From Actinobacteria bacterium HGW-Actinobacteria-7 (GTDB taxonomy: Bacteria; Actinomycetota; Coriobacteriia; Anaerosomatales; PHET01), in assembly GCA_002841275.1 (NCBI GenBank), contig PHET01000002.1:1-64000 (forward strand): DNA of 64,000 bases, written 5' to 3'. Of this stretch, positions 56,989 to 64,000 are shown piece by piece. Position numbers and translations under genes: made by a program. The notes below the pieces were generated by a model, which had not been told where the DNA came from, searched no databases, and saw nothing but the letters and a program-made list of their open reading frames with translations. Each line of letters opens with the position of its first letter. Positions within the stretch are counted from its first letter, which is position 1.

Positions 56989-58350
56989 TTAAGGGCGATC
57001 AGCGTCGGAACCGAGAGTCACCTGAACGGTACGTTGCGTGTCGCCTCGCACCAACTGCACAGGGATGGTATCCCCGATCTTGTTCTCTCGGATCACGGTG
57101 AACACATCATCGACTCCGGTGATCGTCTTGTCTCCGATCTTGATGATGATGTCCCCGCGCTGGATGCCAGCGGCTTCAGACGGCGAGTTCGGCTGCACGA
57201 AACGAACCAGCGCACCGGACTGAACCGGAAGCCCGAACTGTGTGGCAAGCGCCTCGTCGACGGTCTCGGTGCTGACTCCCAGGTAGGGATGCACTGCACG
57301 ACCGTTGTCGATGAGTTGCGTCGCAATATCGAGCGCGAAGTCGACAGGGATCGCAAAGCCGATGCCGGCGGACTGCGGGGCGCCGACCGAACCTGAAGGC
57401 GACTGGATGAGCGTGTTGATTCCAACCAGCTTGCCGCTGGAATCGACGAGCGCACCTCCGGAGTTGCCTGGGTTGATAGCCGCATCGGTCTGGATGAGGT
57501 TCGTGTAGGTCGTGAGGTCGTTTTGGCCAGACACCAGTGACGAACGGTTGAGAGCCGACACGATGCCTACTGTCACCGTCTTTTCAAGGCCAAAGGGGCT
57601 TCCCACGGCCATGACGTACTGCCCTACCTTGAGGTCCTTGGACTCACCGGGCTCGATGGCTGGGTAGTCGCCGTCCGGAATCTTGATGACAGCAAGGTCG
57701 CTCGACGGATCAGTGGCCACAACGGTCGCGGTGAGATCCTCCACTCCCACGGTCACAACAAGCCGAGAGGCGCCTTCGACAACATGGTTGTTCGTGAGGA
57801 TGTATCCGTTCTTGCGAATGATGACCCCTGAGCCGTTTCCGACATCCTGTGTGACCTGTTGGCCGGAGAAGGGGTCGTATCCCGCTTGGCTGATCGTCAC
57901 GTTCACCACGGACGGAACCACCTTGGCGGCAACAGCCTCGGAGACATCGGCCATGCTGCTGCCGGCTTTGATCGTGACCGCCTGCGTTGCAGCGACGGGC
58001 TTCGGCGCGCTGGCGGTAGACCGGAGCGGCTGCGAGCCGGGCATCAGGCCGAGCGCCCACACGACCGCCACGGACACGAACAGCCCTCCGACCACGGCCC
58101 CCACCGCAGCAGAGCTGACCACGGCAGCACTGGACCAGCGCTTGCGCACCGCTGGCTCCTCGCAGGGCTCGTCACCCTCGCCGGTGTAGTCGCAGACTGG
58201 AAGCTCTCCGCTTACTTCGGTGTACATGACGGCACCCGAAGCCTCTTGTATCGGATGGGGTTCTGGGTCGGCCATCCAGGAGATAGCATCGCCTTCTGCA
58301 CCGTCAGGCTCGGGGGTAACGGGTTTCGTGAACTGCTCGTTGTCGCTCAT
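56989..58350 (-). CDS. Membrane-anchored HtrA/DegP-type serine protease
   Basis: HtrA proteases degrade or refold damaged exported proteins. The 453 residues have an acidic cytoplasmic N-terminus (1-75), one membrane helix (about 78-105), a trypsin-like domain with catalytic His in ILTNNHVVEG, Asp in DPSSDLAVIKI and Ser in NPGNSGGALVD, then one PDZ domain (VRFVQPNSPSEAAGIQRGDIIIKIGD). ATG at 58348-58350 has GAGGTG five bases upstream; a GTG two codons earlier lies inside that site. A TACAAT at 58411-58416 (minus strand) could be its -10. It precedes rlmH. Confidence 0.93.
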   Translation of the reverse strand: MSDNEQFTKPVTPEPDGAEGDAISWMADPEPHPIQEASGAVMYTEVSGELPVCDYTGEGDEPCEEPAVRKRWSSAAVVSSAAVGAVVGGLFVSVAVVWALGLMPGSQPLRSTASAPKPVAATQAVTIKAGSSMADVSEAVAAKVVPSVVNVTISQAGYDPFSGQQVTQDVGNGSGVIIRKNGYILTNNHVVEGASRLVVTVGVEDLTATVVATDPSSDLAVIKIPDGDYPAIEPGESKDLKVGQYVMAVGSPFGLEKTVTVGIVSALNRSSLVSGQNDLTTYTNLIQTDAAINPGNSGGALVDSSGKLVGINTLIQSPSGSVGAPQSAGIGFAIPVDFALDIATQLIDNGRAVHPYLGVSTETVDEALATQFGLPVQSGALVRFVQPNSPSEAAGIQRGDIIIKIGDKTITGVDDVFTVIRENKIGDTIPVQLVRGDTQRTVQVTLGSDADRP

Positions 58351-58483
58351 ACTCACACCTCTTCGTCACTGAAGTGTCGGTTCGAATCCGAAGGACGCCT
58401 AGCAGCAACGATTGTACCCGCGATGTAGTGCCTCACCTGGAACGGGCAGCGTTTCACAGAAGAAGTACAGAACCTCGTCACCC

Positions 58484-58498
58484 GGAACCCACGGTTCC
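58484..58498 (-). terminator. Weak hairpin after nuoN
   Basis: GGAACC (58484-58489) and GGTTCC (58493-58498) enclose three bases directly after the nuoN stop. No T-run follows on the minus strand. It may mark the end of the nuo operon. Confidence 0.3.
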
Positions 58499-58499
58499 T

Positions 58500-59918
58500 C
58501 TAGGACAGGGAGGCCTGCAACAGGCTGATGAGCGGCTCGGCGATCAGCCCGAGGCCCAGACTGAGTCCGGCGAGCACGACGATCACTGTTCCTGCCAGCG
58601 CGGGGGCTTGCGGATACTCCGTCGCGTCCACAGGAGCAGGGATGCCGGTCTCCTCAGGAGCGCCCTCGCCCGGCGTGAACATCGCGCGGATGACCGCGAA
58701 CGCATATCCGCCTGCGACCACGCTCATGAGTACGGCGATGAGAACCGGGATGAAGTAGCCTGCGCGGTATGCGGCCGACAACACGCCAAGCTTGCCGTAG
58801 AAGCCCACCATCGGCGGGAATCCTATGATGGAGAACAGATAGACCACTGCCGACCAGGCAGCGACCGGCCGACGCTTTACCAGCCCGGCGATGTCAGCGA
58901 ACGTGCCGCCCTCTTGGGCGACCACGAGCATCAGCCCCAGCACGCTCACCGCATACACCGCGACAAGAAAGACGGCAGACGCATAGCCTGCTGGCGTCGC
59001 AGCGGCCACGCCCAGCATCATATAGCCGGCCATCGATATGCCGGAGTACGCGACCATGCGACGAACGTCGGTCTGGACCAGGGCGGCGAAGATACCCAGA
59101 GGTATCGAGACGACTGCGCAGATCATCACAACGCGCGAGAGCCCGTCAGAGGTCGGCAAGACCTCTGCCAGCAACCGCACCATCGCGTACACCGGAGCGA
59201 TCTTGGAAATCGCGGCCACGAACGCCACCGATGCAGACGGTGCACCCTCGTTGGCGTCGGGAACCCAGTAGTGGAACGGGGCGGCGGTCATCTTGGAGAG
59301 AAAGCCGACCAGCACCAGCACGCTCACCGCGACGCCCAGCCAGGCTGGGCCGGCCACCTGCAGCGGGCTGTACGACGTGTGCTGGTTCATCCCAAACACG
59401 AAGGACAGCCCGTACGCCATGACCAGGCTCGTGAGGACGGACATGAGGAAGTACTTCAGCGCACCCTCAAGACTCCGCTTGTCCTCGGCCGAGTAGCCCA
59501 TCAGCACATACGCCGGCATCGTGGCGAGCTCGAGACACAAGAACAGCGTGACCAGATCGGACGCTGAGATGAGGAGCATGCTGCCCACAGTCGAGAACAG
59601 CGTGAGCGCAACCGCCTCGCGGGCACGAACGCCCGCCCAACCACGTGCCGCAACCCAGAGGAGGAACAGCGAGGTCAGCCCCGCGATGCCCGAGCGAAGC
59701 ATCAGCGTCGTGGTCCCGTGAGTGAACGTAAGCATCGAGCCGAACAACGCTTCTGGTACCGGCACGAGCCACACCACGACCGCCGCCATTGCAGCTGCTG
59801 CAGCACCTACCATCGCGGCGACCCTGTCACCGCCAAGCAGGTCGGCGAAGAGCGCGACCAGCGCTGCCACCAGCACGATCAGCTCTGGGATGAGTACGGC
59901 ATACTGCTGCATCGTCAT
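58500..59918 (-). CDS. nuoN: NADH-quinone oxidoreductase subunit N
   Basis: NuoN is one of three antiporter-like proton-pumping subunits of complex I. The 472 residues form about 13-14 membrane helices. LFLCLELATMPAYVLMGY carries the conserved helix-5 glutamate, and SKMTAAPFHYWVPDANEGAP carries the pumping lysine/histidine region. ATG at 59916-59918 overlaps the nuoM stop as ATGA. It is the last nuo gene, as usual. Confidence 0.95.
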   Translation of the reverse strand: MTMQQYAVLIPELIVLVAALVALFADLLGGDRVAAMVGAAAAAMAAVVVWLVPVPEALFGSMLTFTHGTTTLMLRSGIAGLTSLFLLWVAARGWAGVRAREAVALTLFSTVGSMLLISASDLVTLFLCLELATMPAYVLMGYSAEDKRSLEGALKYFLMSVLTSLVMAYGLSFVFGMNQHTSYSPLQVAGPAWLGVAVSVLVLVGFLSKMTAAPFHYWVPDANEGAPSASVAFVAAISKIAPVYAMVRLLAEVLPTSDGLSRVVMICAVVSIPLGIFAALVQTDVRRMVAYSGISMAGYMMLGVAAATPAGYASAVFLVAVYAVSVLGLMLVVAQEGGTFADIAGLVKRRPVAAWSAVVYLFSIIGFPPMVGFYGKLGVLSAAYRAGYFIPVLIAVLMSVVAGGYAFAVIRAMFTPGEGAPEETGIPAPVDATEYPQAPALAGTVIVVLAGLSLGLGLIAEPLISLLQASLS

Positions 59919-61387
59919 GACCTCACGAGTGTCTGGGTCAGAATCTTTATCGCCGGGTCGATGAAGTCCAGAAGCACATTCCAGTTCAAGCCGATGATCA
60001 CGGTGATCGCCATCAGCGGACCCGCAGTTAGCAGGTCGATCGGACGCGCCTCGGGCATGCTCTTCTCGACCGTCTCGGTGGGCTCACCGTATACCACGCG
60101 ATAGATGACCCACAGCATGTACGCAGCGCCCAGCAGCATTCCAACACCCGCGACGACCGTATAGAACTTGGGCAGCTCTGACTTCCATGCGCCTACGATC
60201 ACAAGGAACTCCCCTGCGAAGCCCGCTAGCCCGGGAAGCCCAAGGGACGAGATCGCAGCGAACGCGAGCATGCCTCCCAGAACGGGAGCTTTCTTCCCCA
60301 CCCCTTGGAGGTCGGGAGCCATTCTTGTATGCGCACGGTCGTAGATCATGCCCACCACCAAGAACAGCAGGCCGGTGATGACGCCATGGGCGAAGGCAAG
60401 AATCATCGCCCCGTCGAGACCTTCTTGGGTACCGGATGCGATACCCAGCATCGCGAAGCCCATGTGCCCGACTGATGAGTACGCAAGCATCTTCTTCAAG
60501 TCGGGCTGCCAGAACGCGACGACAGACCCGTACAGGATGGCGGCACATGCCATCGCGCCGACGAACCACGCCCACTGGTGGGCTGCGTCAGGCAGCATGG
60601 GCAGCGAAACCCGAATCAGACCGTAGGTGCCAGTCTTGAGAAGGACGCCGGCCAACGTGACCGAGCCCGCGGTGGGAGCCTGGATGTGCGCATCAGAGTG
60701 GCCCGTGTGGAACGGCCACACCGGCACGCGCACCGCGAAACCGAAGTAGAACAGCCCAAACACCCACATCTGGAAGCCCACCGGGAAGTTGCGATTGGCT
60801 AGTTCGACCATGTCCCACGTGCCGCCCTGAGGGTGCAGGTAGATTGCCAGGATACCCAGAAGGATGAGCACTGAGCCCAAGAGCATGTAGAGGAAGAACT
60901 TGAGACTGACATAGCTGCGGTCCTCTTTGCCCCACCACGCGATGATGAAATACATGGGGATGAGGACCCACTCCCAGTACACGTAGAACAGAGCGAAGTC
61001 GAGCGCCATGAAGACGCCGTTCATCCCCGCCTCAAGCAGCAGCAGCATCACGAACCAGGTCTTGGGCCGGTGGTCCGTGCTCCACGATCCAAAGACGACG
61101 ATCAGCGAGAGTAGAGCAGACAGTACGATCATGGTCACCGAGATGCCGTCGACGCCCACGAAGTAGTTGATGCCAAACGAAGGAATCCACGGGATCTTCT
61201 CGATGAACTGCATGCCCGCAGCACCACGATCGAACGAAAGTGCCATCCCGGCGACGATCACCAGATCCACAACCATGAAACCGGCAGTGACCCACTTGGC
61301 CAGCGACAGGCCTCGGCTGTTAGGGATACACATGACTGCAGCGGCGCCCAAGGCCGGCAGGAAGGCGATGATGCTCAAAATGGGCAC
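59915..61387 (-). CDS. nuoM: NADH-quinone oxidoreductase subunit M
   Basis: NuoM is a proton-pumping antiporter-like subunit. The 490 residues show the helix-5 glutamate in FYVYWEWVLIPMYFIIAWWG, and VRVPVWPFHTGHSDAHIQAPTAGSVTLAGVLLKTGTYG with the conserved histidine and lysine. The usual LPDAH is replaced by TGHSDAH. About 14 membrane helices. It starts four bases after the nuoL stop. Confidence 0.95.
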   Translation of the reverse strand: MPILSIIAFLPALGAAAVMCIPNSRGLSLAKWVTAGFMVVDLVIVAGMALSFDRGAAGMQFIEKIPWIPSFGINYFVGVDGISVTMIVLSALLSLIVVFGSWSTDHRPKTWFVMLLLLEAGMNGVFMALDFALFYVYWEWVLIPMYFIIAWWGKEDRSYVSLKFFLYMLLGSVLILLGILAIYLHPQGGTWDMVELANRNFPVGFQMWVFGLFYFGFAVRVPVWPFHTGHSDAHIQAPTAGSVTLAGVLLKTGTYGLIRVSLPMLPDAAHQWAWFVGAMACAAILYGSVVAFWQPDLKKMLAYSSVGHMGFAMLGIASGTQEGLDGAMILAFAHGVITGLLFLVVGMIYDRAHTRMAPDLQGVGKKAPVLGGMLAFAAISSLGLPGLAGFAGEFLVIVGAWKSELPKFYTVVAGVGMLLGAAYMLWVIYRVVYGEPTETVEKSMPEARPIDLLTAGPLMAITVIIGLNWNVLLDFIDPAIKILTQTLVRS

Positions 61388-61391
61388 TCGG

Positions 61392-63224
61392 TCACACCCC
61401 TGTCGCGAGAACGGCTACCAGCACGAGAACGAGAACGGCAGCGACAACGAGCCGCTGGTACACCTGCACACGCCCGGCCTGTAGGCGACGGAGCTGGGTG
61501 CCCGCCTGGCGGCATGCCACGCCTACGCCGTTGACTATGCCGTTGATGACCTTCTTGTCGAACCAGTTGACCTTCTCGGAGAGCCGGTTGTACCCACCGG
61601 CGATGTACTGCTCGGCCACTAGGTCCAGGAAGAAGCGGTTCGTCACGATCATGTACACCTTGGACGCGCGAGCGCGTACGGCCTCCGGATCGCGTCCGTT
61701 GCCGAAGAGCGCCCACCCGAGCCCGATACCCGACAGGGCGACGATGGTGGACGCACCACCCATGACCAGACTCGGCCACTCGGTCTCGCTACCCAGGAAC
61801 TCGCCGAATACGAGCGTCGTTGCACCGGCGAGCACCGACAGTAGCGCCAGCACGATCATGGGCGACAGTATCTTCATATCAGACTCATGCGCATGACCCG
61901 CCTTGCGCGGCGTTCCCGAGAAGACCCGGAACCAGAGTCTCGCCATGTAGAACGCCGTCAGAAACGCCGAGGCCAGCGCCACCGAGTAGATCACGTAGTG
62001 ACCCTCACGCCACAGATGATCGAGAATCAGGTCCTTGGAGAAGAACCCCGAGAACGGCATGATGCCCGAGAGGGCCAGCGTTCCCACCGTGAAGGTCACG
62101 GTGGTCACCTTCATGCTCTTGCCGACCCCACCCATCTCGCGCATGTCCTGCGTGTGGAGTGAGTGGATGATGCTACCGGCGCCCAGGAAGAGCAGGCTCT
62201 TGAAGAACGCATGGGTGAACAGGTGAAACATCCCGGCCGATACGTTGCCGGTTCCCAGGCCCATGAACATGAAGCCCAACTGAGAGATGGTCGAGTACGC
62301 GAGGACCTTCTTGATGTCGTGCTGCACCGAGCCCATCGACGCAGCGAGCAGCGCGGTGGTCGCACCGATGATCAGCACCACCTGTAGGGCGACACCCGAA
62401 GCCTCGAAGATCGGCAAGGAGCGGGCCACCAGGAATACGCCGGCCGCAACCATCGTCGCCGCGTGGATCAATGCCGACGCGGGCGTGGGGCCCGCCATGG
62501 CGTCAGGCAGCCAGATGTGAAGCGGGAACTGCGCGGACTTGCCCATAGCGCCGAAGAACAGCAGCAGGGCGATAGCTGTGGCCACACCCGGTCCCCACGT
62601 ATGAGCGGAACCGAGCACCGTGGGGATATCGAACGATCCGACAGTCGCCCACATGTAGGCCAGTCCAATGGCGAAGCCCACATCACCGACACGGGTTGTG
62701 AGAAACGCCTTGATGGACGCCCTGCGCGCCTCGTCGTTCGTGTTCCAGAAACCGATGAGCAGATACGAACAGAGCCCCATGACCTCCCACGACATGTAGA
62801 AGAGGAGGAAGTCGCCAGCGAGCACCAAGGTGAGCATCGCTGCGGTGAAGAGCGAAAGTACCGCGTAATACCAGCCGATGCGCTCCTCGCCCTTCATGTA
62901 GGAAAGCGAGTAGACCTGGACGGCCATGCCCACGATGGTCACCACGAGCAACATCAGCGCCGCGAGCGCATCGAGCCTCAGCGAGATGTTGAGCGGCACC
63001 CCACCGATGACACCGATGGTGTACGACGTGAACTGCGCACCGTGCTCCGCGAGCTTCTCGGCACCAGGAAAGACCGTAGAGAAGGCCATCAGTGACAGCA
63101 CAAGCGAGACCGCCATCGCCCCGATCGGCAGGAACAGCATCTTCGTGCGAGTTGCGCGCGGCAGCAGGAAGAACAGGAAGAACACCAGTGCCGGAATGAG
63201 AGGGATGGCGACCAGGATATTCAC
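61392..63224 (-). CDS. nuoL: NADH-quinone oxidoreductase subunit L
   Basis: NuoL is the distal pumping subunit with the lateral helix that spans the membrane arm. The 610 residues show YMSWEVMGLCSYLLIGFW, AQFPLHIWLPDAMAGPTPASALIHAATMVAAGV (pumping lysine region just before), and a C-terminal extension with ARLWFRVFSG and the long helix that ends near VLVLVLVAVLATGV. The start is GTG at 63222-63224. The length is normal. Confidence 0.96.
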   Translation of the reverse strand: MNILVAIPLIPALVFFLFFLLPRATRTKMLFLPIGAMAVSLVLSLMAFSTVFPGAEKLAEHGAQFTSYTIGVIGGVPLNISLRLDALAALMLLVVTIVGMAVQVYSLSYMKGEERIGWYYAVLSLFTAAMLTLVLAGDFLLFYMSWEVMGLCSYLLIGFWNTNDEARRASIKAFLTTRVGDVGFAIGLAYMWATVGSFDIPTVLGSAHTWGPGVATAIALLLFFGAMGKSAQFPLHIWLPDAMAGPTPASALIHAATMVAAGVFLVARSLPIFEASGVALQVVLIIGATTALLAASMGSVQHDIKKVLAYSTISQLGFMFMGLGTGNVSAGMFHLFTHAFFKSLLFLGAGSIIHSLHTQDMREMGGVGKSMKVTTVTFTVGTLALSGIMPFSGFFSKDLILDHLWREGHYVIYSVALASAFLTAFYMARLWFRVFSGTPRKAGHAHESDMKILSPMIVLALLSVLAGATTLVFGEFLGSETEWPSLVMGGASTIVALSGIGLGWALFGNGRDPEAVRARASKVYMIVTNRFFLDLVAEQYIAGGYNRLSEKVNWFDKKVINGIVNGVGVACRQAGTQLRRLQAGRVQVYQRLVVAAVLVLVLVAVLATGV

Positions 63225-63227
63225 CGG

Positions 63228-63539
63228 TTATCCCCTCAGCTCGTTGATATGGTCAAGCTCGACGGTCTTGGTCTGGCGATACAGAGCGATGACCAGTGCC
63301 AGACCCAGCCCGATCTCGGCGGCGGCAACTACCATCATGAACATCGCAAAGACCTGCCCTGTCATCTTCTCGGGAGTGAGGAATCGGGAGAACGCGACGA
63401 GGTTGATGTTGACCGCGTTGGCCATGAGCTCAAGAGACATGAGCACCATGACCGCGCTCTTCTTGGAGGTGACTCCGTAGAGTCCCAGCGAGAACAGGAG
63501 AGCGGCAAGCAGCAGGAATGCGGGAAGCCCGACCGTCAT
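63228..63539 (-). CDS. nuoK: NADH-quinone oxidoreductase subunit K
   Basis: NuoK is a small three-helix subunit. The 103 residues have the conserved glutamates in MSLELMANAVNINLV and AAAEIGLGLALVIALYR. ATG at 63537-63539 overlaps the nuoJ stop as ATGA and is preceded by GGGGGTG. The frame opens nine codons earlier, inside nuoJ, but this start gives the usual length. Confidence 0.95.
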   Translation of the reverse strand: MTVGLPAFLLLAALLFSLGLYGVTSKKSAVMVLMSLELMANAVNINLVAFSRFLTPEKMTGQVFAMFMMVVAAAEIGLGLALVIALYRQTKTVELDHINELRG

Positions 63540-64000
63540 GAGCGCTTCACCCCCCCAGACCACCACACCGCACCAACCAGTGCGACGAGAAGAATCAACG
63601 AGGCGAGCTCAAAAGGTAGGACCCACGTCGAGAACAGCTCGAGACCCAGCTCGGTGACGCCTGGGGCGACGCTGGGCAGCGAGTCGGGGTAGGCCGGGAC
63701 TAAGGACAGCACCATGAAGCATGCAAGCGCCGCGAACGAAACGGCGAGTGCGAGAGCGGGCAGCGAGAAATCGATGGGACGAACCGCATCTGCCCGGCGG
63801 CGCAAAGTGAGCATGACTACGAACAGCACGAGCACCGCAACCGCACCGGCGTAGACCAGAAGTTGCACCAGCGCGAGAAACTCGGCCGAGAGAAGCAGGT
63901 AGAGCCCCGCCGTCGAGACCATGCTGGCGAGCATCCAGAAGGCCGCGTGCACCACGTTGCGCGAGAACAGCATCATGGCAGCGCAGCCCAGGGTGAGCAG
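63536..64000 (-). CDS. nuoJ: NADH-quinone oxidoreductase subunit J (start beyond window edge)
   Basis: NuoJ is a membrane-arm subunit between NuoA/H and NuoK. The frame is open to the window edge and shows LFSRNVVHAAFWMLASMVSTAGLYLLL, FLALVQLLVYAGAVAVLVLFVVMLTL and a C-terminal helix. The first visible codons (LLTLGCAAMM) belong to the first membrane helix, so the true start lies right of 64000; the ATG at 63976 is internal. The upstream nuo genes are outside the window. Confidence 0.92.
   Translation of the reverse strand: MLTLGCAAMMLFSRNVVHAAFWMLASMVSTAGLYLLLSAEFLALVQLLVYAGAVAVLVLFVVMLTLRRRADAVRPIDFSLPALALAVSFAALACFMVLSLVPAYPDSLPSVAPGVTELGLELFSTWVLPFELASLILLVALVGAVWWSGGVKRS

Noticed and set aside
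58372-58392. A GGTTCGAATCC stretch resembling the T-arm of a tRNA
   Set aside because: No acceptor, D-arm or anticodon arm can be drawn; the flanking bases are the HtrA leader and start.

Overview
The window is a contiguous piece of a high-GC bacterial chromosome. Gene content and style suggest an anaerobic or microaerophilic actinobacterium, most likely in or near the class Coriobacteriia. The clues are a SARP-type regulator with a BTAD domain, long-form HPF, ThyX, DUF1385 beside prfA and rpmE, a full F1Fo ATP synthase of H+ type, complex I, and a probable selenoprotein. This placement is inference from gene content; no rRNA lies in the window. Almost every gene is on the minus strand, so reading direction is from high to low coordinates. 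The only clear plus-strand gene is the SpoIID/LytB-like protein at 19178-21667. I saw no transposase, integrase, CRISPR array, tRNA or rRNA.

Layout, left to right. 1-765 is the N-terminal part of secA, cut by the window edge. 1153-9224 is a signalling and stress block: a very large STAND/SARP regulator, a DUF5317-HD-HD-GYP cluster, a conserved unknown protein under a promoter with a CRP-like palindrome, and hpf. 9384-13493 is a polar amino acid ABC importer with two solute-binding lipoproteins, an unusual permease and a long leader RNA. 13804-18958 holds comF, an AEC transporter and a SAM-product salvage group (mtnA, ahcY, purine nucleoside phosphorylase). 19178-26437 is cell envelope: SpoIID/LytB, LytR-CpsA-Psr, nucleotide-sugar dehydrogenase, fabZ and murA.

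26592-33584 is the ATP synthase operon (atpI-like, B, E, F, H, A, G, D, C). 33752-38551 carries a WecA-type transferase, dCMP deaminase, upp, glyA, rpiB and the tsaC-type gene. 38589-44948 has prmC, prfA, DUF1385, thyX, rpmE, rho and a transaldolase. 45002-48077 is a tightly overlapping set encoding a 2-phosphoglycerate kinase-like protein, a cyclic 2,3-diphosphoglycerate synthetase-like protein and a metallophosphoesterase. 48099-53804 contains sppA, thrB, hom, a small unknown gene, a thioredoxin-like gene with an in-frame UGA, and lysA. 53888-58350 has argS, two small redox- or membrane-type genes, rlmH and an HtrA protease. 58500-64000 is nuoN-M-L-K-J, running off the right edge.

The strongest new observations are two. 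First, a thioredoxin-like lipoprotein (51965-52381) reads through UGA at the first position of its redox motif (U-P-S-C), with a short GGUC-loop hairpin 21 nt downstream that fits a bacterial SECIS. Second, the cyclic 2,3-diphosphoglycerate gene set, best known from methanogens, is here in a bacterial operon with a candidate turnover enzyme. Family calls rest on visible motifs and recalled family knowledge; no database search was run.
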